Source: Tomocerus qinae
Taxonomy: Eukaryota > Arthropoda > Collembola > Entomobryomorpha > Tomoceridae
Assembly (NCBI GenBank): GCA_020055645.1
Contig: CM034547.1
Coordinates: 30,566,513-30,630,512, forward strand
DNA length: 64,000 nucleotides
Direction: 5' to 3'
Part shown: positions 1-11,098 of the stretch, one piece after another
Layout of the letters: each line of letters opens with the position of its first letter
Position numbering within the stretch: position 1 is the first letter of the stretch
Position numbers and translations under genes: made by a program
The notes under the pieces: generated by a model
Database searches by the model: none
What the model saw: the letters and a program-made list of their open reading frames with translations, nothing else
Told to the model about the DNA's origin: nothing

Positions 1-1331
1 ATGCATTATAGTGAGATGACTGTTGTCCGGCTATTGTATTATTTAATACTGAATTTTATATTACCTAACATAGCTTAAGGTTGCATTACCTTACGCTTAC
101 CTTCATGAACAATATTGAGGGAGTTTTTTGTGCACTACTACCTACTTTAGATTAGTAATGTACTGCAATAGATAGGATAAACAGCCGCATTCACTCTTAG
201 CTGGAGATTTACTACTAAACACAAAACCAAAACTCTACACAACTACTTTATGGGCCGTCGTCGTCCTTTTCCTCTTTAGAGACTTAACTTAAACGGTTCA
301 CTAATCTTGAATTCAAGGTTCATTTCCTTTGTGAAGTAGGTACTTAACTAACTACATGTAACTACCCGCTTTCCTTTGCTTCATTATAATCTCTCATTAA
401 ACATACAAACAGCAGACAATCATAACTCACAACAAAGAGGATTTCATTCATTTCATCTTCATCTCATTCTAATATTGACTTGACTCATGTATCTGTATCG
501 CGAACGCGTACGAACTGTCACTAAAAATTTAGGAAATATAGATAACTAATGTTCCTCTGATTGTGAGATGAAAGAAGGGCCTTGTTTTTCTCTGGGTTAA
601 GATAAAATCCTGGAGAGGGCTAAAACTATGTTATACCATAACGTCGCTGTCTAACCCATTGGTTAACAGAAAACGGGAGGACTCACAGGTCTGTATGATA
701 TTAACTACTTAACAACATGTAAGACAAAAATATTGACATACAATATCTGCTATTATTACAATTATTTCTCAAACTAATTATCAAAATCTATTATTCCCTA
801 CACAATACAGCTATTATTATCTGTTGTCAATAATTCAAAAAAATGATTTCTTATGCTATGTTTTTAGTGTTCATTTAAAAGCTGATCTACTAAAGTTTTC
901 TCCCTACTGTTACAATGTGCAAGCATAATATAAAGCAGTAAATATTATTATAGGATATAAGAACTGGTCTACTTCCATATCATATTTGTTTCGACCCCCT
1001 CTTTCCCAAAGTCCACATAATCATAATGTATTATCATTATCAGTAAACAGGGTTGTACACTTCATAATATAACTTACAAATGCCCCTTTTGTTATCATTA
1101 ACGGGCAAGTAAATGGAAGGCCCTATATTATAAGATAGGAACCCATGAACCCACACCACCTAACAATTTATGCTCACTTCTAGGATGACTTGGACGTTGT
1201 GTAGGTGAAGCGATACCAAATGAAGTGTAAATCTTAAGTACGTACACCCTGACTCGACCCAACATAAGTACAATGCTATTTCCCATTGCCCATTTCCCAA
1301 CCATAAAGAGACGTGAATCAGTATAGGCCCT

Positions 1332-1559
1332 TTAAAATGACCTAGCCCTTCTGGCTTTCTCAAATTGCCTTGCCCTACAAATGCAACAATAAGCTTTGAC
1401 AACATGATATTTAAGTCTAGCCAAGCTAGACCCAGACTTTTTATTTTTGGTAGCCTTATAAGGGTCTTCAGCCTCGCTCGCAGCTAAAAGCCAGTCTTTC
1501 ATTCTCATCTCTTCCCATAGCTCATGCATAGATGTACTTGCATCTTGCATTGCATCCAT
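1332..1559 (-). CDS. Candidate small ORF or exon, unrecognised
   Basis: An ATG-to-stop ORF of 75 codons on the minus strand (ATG at 1559-1557, TAA at 1334-1332). Its composition is not that of a chance ORF in AT-rich DNA: it is rich in Glu, Lys, Arg and Ala. It begins with an acidic, Met-rich segment (MDAMQDASTSMHELWEEMRM) and ends with a strongly basic one containing CICRARQFEKARRAR. About 40 nt upstream of the ATG on the same strand a good 3' splice site (pyrimidine run then CACAG) would place the ATG early in an exon. I recognise no family. It may be a real small gene, an exon of an unseen gene, or chance; the splice context is the only support beyond composition. Confidence 0.3.
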   Translation of the reverse strand: MDAMQDASTSMHELWEEMRMKDWLLAASEAEDPYKATKNKKSGSSLARLKYHVVKAYCCICRARQFEKARRARSF

Positions 1560-2295
1560 AGAATATTTACGTTATTTACTTATCCAGTGTGATGCCTGTG
1601 AAATAGTAATAACCAATGCATACATACAATAGAAAGCGACGTAAAGTTTACCAGTTCTCATGAGTTGCTCATGGCACTTTGCTTTGTACTACTAAAGCAT
1701 AGTACAACAATGTATAATGTATACATCACATCCGATTCAATTTTTTATACTCCAGACTCTACAGACTACAACGGCGAAGGAACCAGAACCGAATGAAACA
1801 GACGGCAAGAGCCTCGGCATGGCCATGAGTATTTAAGTCGTGGCTTGTCTGGGCGAGTAAGGGAAACGAAAATGCAGAAAGGAACCCTCTTGCCGGCTGA
1901 TTCAAGAGTTCGAGTTATGTCATAGCTATGAGTCTAACAAGTTCTCTACACTTTCCAGTATATAGGTAATAGGTATATGTACCTACAACACTAAAATGGT
2001 ATACCTCAAAAGTAATACTTGGTAAGCATCAGAGACCTAACTTGCATTACACATACATTTATTTCGTTACTAGTATGTACGTTATGTAAAATATAGGTAT
2101 GAGTAAGAACAAGGTCCACGTATAGAGAGAGAAGGGAGACATTACATTTAGTAGTGGTAGTAGTCGCAGAGCTGCATCGAGTCAAAGGAAACCCACCCAG
2201 TAAAATTCCATTCCAATTCTATCTGTATTTTCAACTCCAGTCAGACAGCCTAGCAAACTTATAAGCGTAGTGTGTCTGGAGAGCCAGCGAGAGAG

Positions 2296-2325
2296 TATAA
2301 AAGCGTGTTCCCCAACAACGCAGTC
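2296..2325 (+). promoter_or_regulatory. Candidate TATA/Inr core promoter
   Basis: TATAAAAG at 2296-2303 is followed by CAGTCA at 2321-2326, which matches an arthropod-type initiator with its A at 2322, so the TATA box starts 26 bp upstream, slightly closer than usual. The local sequence is less AT-rich than its surroundings. No recognisable coding exon follows on the plus strand within several kb; the first ATG (about 2353) opens only a very short ORF. If real, it would drive a non-coding transcript or a gene with distant exons. Confidence 0.3.
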
Positions 2326-5151
2326 ATATCATCGTCATCACATCACCAACACATGTACTTTTATTACTACCTATATAACCTAAGACTATTATTTTTCTTT
2401 CTCTATTAATGTGCATGCACATATGTACACAAAATACCCAACCATCATGACACGACGGCTATGACAAAAAGCAGAGTAAACGAACAAATGGACGTTGACG
2501 TTCAATATCCATACGTATCTCACATTTTAGGTAGCGTTGAGTTGGATGGAACCATATGCATAACATACCAATTCTGCCCGAGTCTTTATTCAAGTTGACT
2601 GTACAGTACACCTTTTAGGAGCTGCAGAGCGAAAGACATAACCTCTCTAAGCCTGTAGCCTATAGCTAACCAAATTTCTGAAATCGCCAAAGGGATTATG
2701 ACGTACTAACTAGAGCACAAGAAATGTTAAGTGTTGGTTACTGGTTACATACCAACGAATATCCTGTAAAACACACATTATTGGGTTACAAATTTAAAAT
2801 TACACTAAAACAGGAACAAAGCAGGTAGGGAAACAGAAAAGACAGACACCTTGAACTATACAAGGACATATGAGATTTGGTATGGACTTCGCGGTCAAAC
2901 AAGTAGTACTTTATGTACATCTCTACTCTATACAATGCATAGTGATAAAATAAATCAATTTTTAGCTTAAACTATTCAATGGTCGGTACTCCAAAGAAAA
3001 TTCCAGTCAACTATTATTTTCCAGTTCACTAAAAGACAAGACACATCATCACATCTATATAGGAGCATCTAAAAACTAAAAGTAGTTTTACCGATTGATT
3101 GTATATGCATATAAAATACTCTGTATAATCACGATTTATCATCACTTATGAGAAACATAAAAACTTGATGTTATGCCGCTGAGCTGTTACTACTATATTA
3201 TACGAATACGATTTACTATAAATATCAAGTAATGATGAACAAAAGGATATTAAATATATAGTAGAAATAGAAACCAGGGAAAATATCAGAGTACATTTAC
3301 TATCTATAACATGCTTTCCTCCACATAAAATGAGGTAGACAAAGTTAAGGTGTAACATCTATATAGATACCTACGATTATTGCACTGACTGATTGTACGT
3401 TACATAACATCACGACATTAATACTCCAAAGCTGAAATGTACCTCAACAACACATGGCATCCAATTCCCTAGTATCTCTTTGTTACTTTCGTAGGTTCCA
3501 ACTTTTTCCACAAACAATTGATGCAGAGCAGTGGGCATTGGATTACCTACTTACTTTGCATTATCATCAATATATCTAATACCTGCACATCCAGGTAGAA
3601 TAGCTTAGCTTGCTGGAGTAAGTAAACCAGCTAGAGAGATACCTAACTACCTGCAATATAATGCCACGCTATTGTCCTGCAACCTTAATAAGACATGGCA
3701 CAGTTCTCTTTTTCTTTTTTTCCTTTCTCAAGTTTAGTTGGTAACTGGTATGCACGGTGGTAGAATTGGAAGGAAGGAGCTCAAGAAAAGAGCCAAGAAA
3801 GAACGAACAAATGAAACCAAAATGAACTGTAAGCTGAGCCCTTGAACTCATCCTGTAATGTAATTGTAACTTGTAGTAACTAAACAAGAGCCACACAACA
3901 GCTCAGCCAACAGCTCCAGCTAAGCTTGCTTAGATTGCCCATGGAAAAGAAAAAAGAAGTTCAAAGAAAGGCATGGTAAATGTGCACGGTACCTACGCAT
4001 AGTGTTTTAGTGTATTATATTATTATGTATTATAAGCATAATATTACACACATAAATAGTTACTACTTCAAAGAAACTATGCACTGTGTGTGTGTAGGTA
4101 TAGGTATATGTGTATTCTTATGTTCTTTGCTGTTGTTTGTATGTCTCTAGTGTTGTATGTTAACAAAACCACATCTTTCATCTTCATCTCATTCAACTAC
4201 ATCCTTTACATCTCATCTCTTCATACAGAATAATGGTCGACTTGACGAAACTCCTAACTCCAGCCGCATCACTCTCTCTCTCTCCCAGTATACACTTTAC
4301 GGAAAAAATATCCTTTGTTCTCAACTCAAAGTTAAGTTGAGTTGCATTCGGTTACATTATCTGTGCATTATTACATAAACGCTCTGTAATATGTAAGTTA
4401 TGCTTTAGAAGAAGGTACCTACCACTCACAAAGGTGTACATGTACCATTATATGTATACTGTGTGTGTATGTCATGAACAATACGAAAATACGAATTTTT
4501 ATGTATTTTATGTGGCTATAAAGGATGCAGATGGACTCGACTCGAGACAAGACACCCATTATGCTATTATCCTCATCCTCTCACTTACTTTTCTTATTCT
4601 TTCGTTTACTTTATACGTATAATTTAGAATATATGTAATATAATAATATAGACCAACAAAGACAGCAGACAGCACAAGTACAAAGTACATAACATCCAAT
4701 TAGACAATATGCAAGTTGTAAGTCCATACTCACAACTCTAAATATTTTTACATGTGAGATTTATTCTAGAAAAACTTCTAGGTATACACGTTCTCCAACT
4801 CTTGTCAAATATAGTCAGACAGACCAGAAACAAGAATTTGATTATATAAAAGAAACAGAACAGACAGTCATAATATAAAGCTGAGCTTGCCCACGCACAG
4901 TATTATATAGGAGACGTTTTCTCAAGTTAATTTGACTTTGCCTAATATGTCTTGAGTCTGTCTTTAGCTTTTCCGAATTATTTAGACGTACATAAACATT
5001 AATTTACTTATTGTTTAGATGGAAATAATTCTATTGACTGTATATACTGGTTGATTTAAAATGAGATGGGAGATGATCTAGACAATAATAACTAAGCCCA
5101 ACCGGTGTACCACTAATAAGTATAATATTGACAATGAGAACATTAGCTAAC

Positions 5152-5452
5152 CTTGACGTCCAACGATTTCAGCCACATGTTCTGAACTTGGTACTGGAAC
5201 ACACTCAGTCATGTTTTGGCTCTTTTTCGGGAGCAAATTACGGATGTCGTCGGCGGAAGTGAAGAATGGTGATTCATTGGGTACACCAGCATCCGAAGGA
5301 ATTCCAGGGTTTAATGGTTCATTAGCAGCAAGTCCAAGCATGGACAACTCCAAAGCCAACTGCAGTGCCCGTTGATCTTCAAGTCCGACACTTCCTCCAG
5401 TGTGAGCCGAATGATGATGATGGTCCATATCTCCAAATAGACTAGCAGGCAT
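5152..5452 (-). CDS. MEX3: MEX3-type KH RNA-binding protein, first coding exon
   Basis: First coding exon of a MEX-3 family RNA-binding protein: cytoplasmic regulators with two KH domains that bind mRNA 3'UTRs and control translation and cell fate. ATG at 5452-5450 begins [10 protein letters not shown], which resembles the vertebrate MEX3 start. Then come a His run, an acidic/aliphatic helix ([18 protein letters not shown]) also seen in MEX3 proteins, and the start of KH1 ([20 protein letters not shown], then IVGRQ). The exon ends at 5152 in phase 1 at a GTTAGC donor, just before the expected Gly-Cys-Lys-Ile-Lys of the GXXG region. A TAA lies upstream in frame without another ATG, so this start is secure. 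The rest of KH1, all of KH2 and any RING domain lie beyond the left edge, so intron 1 exceeds 5.1 kb. The gene is partial in this window only. Confidence 0.9.
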
Positions 5453-8400
5453 CACAGAATTCTCACTATTCACGTTCAAATTAATGTCAAATGTCAGTTT
5501 TATTTACCTCCCCAAAAACGTTTCTTCTTTGTTTGTATTAGTGTAATAAAACCGATTGGTATTCGTGCCGGTAGTGGCAATCTTGAGAAACATGAACAAC
5601 GAACAGTGAGTACAGTTTAAAGTAGAACTAATAAATATTCTCGTTCGAGTTTTGAAATGTTAAAATTCTCTGGAAATACTCTGTAATTATGGACAATAAT
5701 AATAATAATATAGGTATGAATATTGATCTGTGTTACGTAAGTATAATAATAAAAGTCGAGCACACTGGATTGTACGACAACCAATTCCAACTCCTGAATG
5801 GATGACACACGCGAACAACCTACACCTTCGACGTGCAAAACTGTAGTGACTCTCGAAACTCACTGAAAGACAGAACTAACTAACGAAAGCGCCCAACTAT
5901 TCACGGAACACGTCCATGGAATGGAACTTGCTCGCTTAGCTTCCTTCGCTCTGTGCTGTGCTCTTGCATTGAGTAGAAGCCCGCCGTCGTCGTCGCTTCG
6001 CTTGCTTTACTTACAAAGCAACCTTTTCCCTCTTTTCCTCCCCCTAAACTCTAAACTCTATCTATGTCTTTAGTCCTTCTTCTATCCTGCAACTGCAGCT
6101 CTCATCTCCCTATGCAGCGTGTCCAAAATATTCCACACACTCAAATCATACCAACTTGAAACTATTTTTATTATAACCATCATAATCATAACCAGGTATT
6201 ACGTACTACTGCTTATTATGTCCATTATCATGCACACAAAACATTTCATATGTACTAATTATTATAATTTTTGTATTTTTAACTCAAGTTCCAGTATGTA
6301 ATGATGATGATGGAATTGCTAAAGATTTGCTGAATTAAAATCTATGCCTGCTTAGATCCTAATCGTGTTTATGCAAGATTTACATAATTACACGACAAGA
6401 AGCAACTGCATAATAATGACTAATGGCACCATAGAATGATATGGAATACACGTTACCTCATGTATTATTGTATCACTTAATTGTGCGAAACAGGAAGATA
6501 TGAAAAGTAAAATTATGCGATTTATTAAACTTTCAAGCTCGTTATGATCGTAGTACTGTAATTCTCAATTTGAGAGTAGATCAAGATACTCCACGGGGGG
6601 TTGATACATGTCAGAACATTGAAAATATAAAAATCTGCGTATACATAGTTGGAAACAAACCTTTAATGAGCGAGCATTACAATTTTGAAATAAACTACGA
6701 ACGCAATTACTGTGAAGTGTGAAATAAATGCTAAACCAGATATGTGCATGTGTAAGATTAGGAACGATTGATTCACTTACTAAATAACTACATTGTGTTT
6801 ATGTGGCTCATTAAATGGTTATACAAAACTTCTTGTTCTTGTACAATAAAATCGTAATCATTTTCATTTTTATCACAACATTTTTAAATTACAGTATTAT
6901 ATTGCTCGCACAATGCATTTTTCTCTGTGACTCTTAATAAAGTTAATAAAGAAGAACATTACAAAACTCATTTATTATTGGGAATATGATCAATGAGATT
7001 GTCACTAAAAGATATATAGTTCACTTATTAATCAAAAATTCCATTGCAATGCAATAGTGTCCAAAATCTGATCTGTTAAAATAAAGAATCAATTTACAAA
7101 TAATATGAATTGAAGAGATGATGAGACTAGCCAGCTGAGCTTATTAAACCAAACATAGATAACTACACGCACTGCGTAGCTAGCTACAGAGAAATTAATA
7201 TAGTAATACAAATTAAATTGCACTTAAGTACATGCTTACACAAACTACCCTTACTTCTACTACAAACAATCGCTCAATATTGAATGTATCATAAGTACCC
7301 ACAGACATATACATTGTATTTACTTACAACCTTACAAGTTACGACTTACAAAAAGTACATCTCTAAAACTAGGAAGAAACGAAAGAAAGAATCGTGTTAG
7401 TGAGGAAAATAGAGACAGTGAGACAGACCAGGAAACAGGAACACCACTGCCATATAACGGACACAATTTCAATCACTCAAAACAGACAAAGGATTAGGCT
7501 AAAACGCTTATGAAAGTTAACAAAGTAAAATTTTGTTCTTTTTTATCTATTAAACAGATTGGAATAGATTTCTAAACATAGAATTAAAGCTAATGAATAA
7601 ACACATGATTAATAGTGATTAAACTTACATGAACCTCATTAACCACACAGTTATAAAATTCTAGAATGTAACTGCCTTCACAATAGTGTTACTGTTTTTC
7701 ATTGTCTTCTTGCATTCGTATTTTCAATTACTGTTACAGTTCATTAAGCATCAATTTATGATCAAGTGATGCTATCAAGTTTACAAATCTATTGCATGAC
7801 TGTAAATGACACATGCGTCACAATATTTATTACTGCAAATCTGTCCCTAGTACATTTATCTTTCTTTTGCCTAATATTAATTGATGTTAATATTAATACT
7901 CATTTAAACCTTCAATAACGTCTGGTTATGATTTGGGTTGCGTAAATCATAAATTCGTTTACGTAAGAACAGTTTTATTAATGATCTGTTCCACGCAATG
8001 TAATTGATGCTAATAAATAACTAAGATGGTTTGTAATAAGACGATTTGTATATTGTAGACTAAAAATTCATCTTTTGACGAAATATTCGGTCCTGTTTTA
8101 AAACGTTTGTGCGAAGCTATTTTTGAAGAGCTCATTTTAGAATATACTATCATCATTAATTCATTAAAATCAGAGCATGAAAATAATTGTCGATAGCATA
8201 TGAGAGGATGAGAGGACCAGCTATGGCCAAACAGATTTTGCTTTTAGGCTCACTAGCCTGGACATTTAACTCATGCACATCATACCTTAAGCATGTTTTA
8301 ATACCTTTGCCTAACGAGATGTCAAAGGCAATAATTTATGAGTGTGGGGGTGGACTACTTCATAGTCATAGCCAACACAGTTAATTATTAGCTTAAAATA

Positions 8401-9832
8401 TCCAGCAGTTAACCAACTAATAGAAACAAATGATAACTATCCAATCAATCTAATTGGTAGAATCAATCCAATTTCCTACTTCTTCCGTACAGTTATATAT
8501 ATTTTATAAAGGTATAGCTGGCTTCAAATAAGTACTAAATAATGCATCTTCAACAGCGCCTCATGGTTGCATACTTTTGTATAAATTATAGCCATAGTAC
8601 AAAGGGCAAATAAACTGTAGTGCGACAACTCTAATTTGCAAATGGTGATAATAATAACAATAGTTGCAAAATTCTTTATAAGTGATCATGACTAATGCCT
8701 CCAGTTGCAATGAGTTCATTCACTAAAGGAGATCAATGGCTTGGGATTTAACGTGTACTGTAGTTGGTAATGAGATAAAGTAAAGATACGTGCATCCGTA
8801 AAAGTTTCTGGAAGCTTCTTCCAGAGTACCTATATGTATATTAGCATTTGTACTATGTAGTATATAAATGTGACTCTGATGAAACTCTGGGATTGATGAG
8901 AGGCATATGTAAACACAAACTATAATGTCACTATAGGTCACAATAAGCAAACACATTATGTTCATTTGTAGTAGCAAGTTAATGACTGTGACAATTCCTT
9001 ATTACTCCGTGATAACAAGTAATCGTAACTACAACGTTGTTTTCAGGAGCACTAATAGTCGTAGGAGTATAAGAAAGTGGGAAGTTGAGATTGGATTGGA
9101 GATTCTTACAGCTTAATATACTGCAATGCTCTCCTGTACCTGTTACCTGTGGTATACAATCTACTTTATGTCTGCTGAAATGCATTGAGGATATAATTAG
9201 TTAATGAATTCGGACAAGGTAACCAGCACAAAAAAGCAATGACTAATGAATGACTTCCTAACTTCCTATTTCTGATGTGTATATAGTTGTTAACTCAACT
9301 TTGACACATTGCTTAAGTATTACTTACACGAACATCCACATCATTTTGAGAAAAAATGACACGATATTGTGGAATCAATGATTCGCTCTAAATGAACAGC
9401 ATGTACCCAGGTAATTAAAAATGATTGAACTTGTGCTAATTCTTTATCTTTCAATTTGTGTCAGGTCAAAATAAGAATGTAAATATCATTATTGGGTTAT
9501 ATGCGTGTTAATAAAGGTAAACGTTCATTCTTGAAAACAAATTAACATCCCCAATTCCTACTTAACAAACAATAATTAGGTAAAATTAACAAATTGCATA
9601 CATCTGGAAATAGAAAACGTAGGACAAAATAGTGTCATAAGAGAATAGTATACCACTTTCAGATGTCATCGTCATCACTGTCCTACTTACAAAGTATAAA
9701 AATGCCCCGAAGCTTGAAAATTTTATTCTGTTCAGTATAACTAGAAGAAATTGCTTACTTGAGCACAAGTATTGTCAGAGTTTTCGGATTAAACCTAAAA
9801 GAATTGTTTTTAAAAGTTTTAAAACACTCAAC
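5453..9832. other. MEX3 5' region and intergenic DNA
   Basis: Sequence just upstream of the MEX3 start (to about 6,100) should hold its 5'UTR and promoter. A less AT-rich patch at about 5,925-6,080 with repeated CGTCGTCGTCG stands out and is the likeliest promoter-proximal region. From about 6,100 to 9,832 I see AT-rich intergenic sequence with no supported gene; the short ORFs here carry no recognisable motif or splice context. Confidence 0.5.
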
Positions 9833-10645
9833 ATGAAACTGAACGCTGATTTGGTAAGATATTCAATTATCTATTTCATAGTTAGATGTACTTACACACA
9901 AAACGTATTGCACTTCGTTGTTTAATTTTTTAGCTAAGCTACAAAAGCTTATTTATTTCTAAAATATTGACTTTGCAGATTTTTGGAATTCTGCTTATTG
10001 CCGGAACAGTCCTTTCCACAAGTTTGGCCGATGACACCTCATACGATACGGATGACGAAAAGCGCCTTTCTGAGCATGTCTACGGAGCATTGAAAATTAA
10101 TCCAAGGTATTTTATGCAGTTGGTTTAATGGTTTTCATTTATTGCTGAGATGAATATTCTCATTTTTCAATGACAATTTTCATTTCAGTTCTAATGGAAT
10201 GTTTATATTTCAGGGAAGGAAGACTGTGGGCACCGTGGTCTTATGCTAGTCCGTCTACAAGGGGACGATGGAATGTCGGTAATGGAGGATCTGGTAATGG
10301 TCCTAATGTTGCTTGGGATAGCACAATGAGTCGCCATCGCAGAAACACAAGGTATTTTATTTAGATTGCTTTATTATGGTTTTCTATTATTTCCGAGATG
10401 AATACTCTCTTTTTGGATTTTAGAAGTGACATTTTCATTTCAGTGCTAATACATAAAATATATTTATCAGGGAAGGTAGACTGTGGGCACCATGGTCATA
10501 TGCCAGTTCATCCACAAGGGGACGATGGAATGTCGGTAGTAGAGGATCTAGGTATGGTCCTAATGTTGCTTGGGATAGCACAATGAGTCGCAGAAGACCA
10601 CATAGACGTTTCAACAGACGTTACAACTATAACAGATACTATTAA
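9833..10645 (+). CDS. Secreted Trp/Gly/Arg-rich peptide, duplicated exon
   Basis: Four coding exons join in frame: 9833-9853, 9979-10106, 10214-10351 and 10471-10645 (153 aa, stop TAA). Residues 1-24 form a signal peptide (MKLNADLIFGILLIAGTVLS, then TSLA). An acidic propeptide-like stretch follows (DDTSYDTDDEKR) ending in a dibasic Lys-Arg site. Exons 3 and 4 each encode one copy of a module of about 40 residues with the conserved blocks REGRLWAPWSYAS, STRGRWNVG and GPNVAWDSTMSR. The protein ends in a strongly basic Arg/Tyr tail. There are no cysteines in the modules. Exon 3 is 138 nt and phase 2 on both sides, so it can be duplicated or skipped without a frameshift. It lies convergent to Amt. 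I do not recognise the family. A secreted precursor is well supported; antimicrobial peptide, peptide hormone or matrix/cuticle peptide are all possible. Confidence 0.75.
10107..10600 (+). repeat. Tandem duplication of an intron-plus-exon unit
   Basis: The unit 10107-10351 (intron 2 plus exon 3) recurs as 10352 to about 10600 (intron 3 plus the first part of exon 4). Both introns begin GTATTTTAT, both contain ATGGTTTTC, GAGATGAATA and ATTTTCATTTCAG in the same order, and both end in a TCAG acceptor. Exon copies are about 90% identical by eye over the first ~120 nt. After the shared Met-Ser-Arg the copies diverge: exon 3 splices on, exon 4 runs into the basic tail and stop. Confidence 0.9.
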
Positions 10646-11098
10646 TAGATCCACATTTTGCTCGTTGTATTTGGCTTTAATGATTTAACAATTCAAATAA
10701 TAGCTACAACTGTTTGATTGACTTCATTTTGTACGATTAAAATATGTTATTTTTCATTTACTGATAAAATACTTGTTGACTATTTTGTTATCACTATTCA
10801 TGTCGGTTACTGGAGCACATGAATGTTTCATGCATGTATTATCGCATATAGCTCCTCTCTCCTCTGAACTTTCTTATTTACCTTAATGTATTTTATTTTC
10901 GGCTAAAGTAGGTAATTCCATACATACCTATAGATAGCACAGATACGCACGCAAGTTAGCACAAATAGTACAAGCAAGGTAAGATCAACAGAAAATGGAC
11001 TATCAAATGGTGAAGTAGTAACAATAACCTAATTTACATCATGTGACCGTACAGCATCTTTCCTTTATCGTATGATGACATAATAAATATAGAATCAA
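10646..11098. other. Convergent intergenic spacer
   Basis: This spacer separates the 3' end of the secreted-peptide gene (+) from the 3' end of Amt (-). It should hold both 3'UTRs. A minus-strand AATAAA-type poly(A) hexamer is readable near 10,890 and could serve Amt. I see no gene in it. Confidence 0.5.

Larger units (their letters stand above)
1..5151. other. MEX3 intron plus non-coding DNA
   Basis: On the minus strand this stretch lies downstream of the donor of the MEX3 first coding exon, so at least its right part should be MEX3 intron 1. I looked for the expected continuation of the KH domain (Cys-Lys-Ile-Lys-Ala) on the minus strand and did not find it. Apart from the candidate ORF at 1332-1559 and the candidate promoter at 2296-2325 I see only AT-rich sequence with short simple repeats, such as the GT-rich run near 4083-4115. 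Confidence 0.6.
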
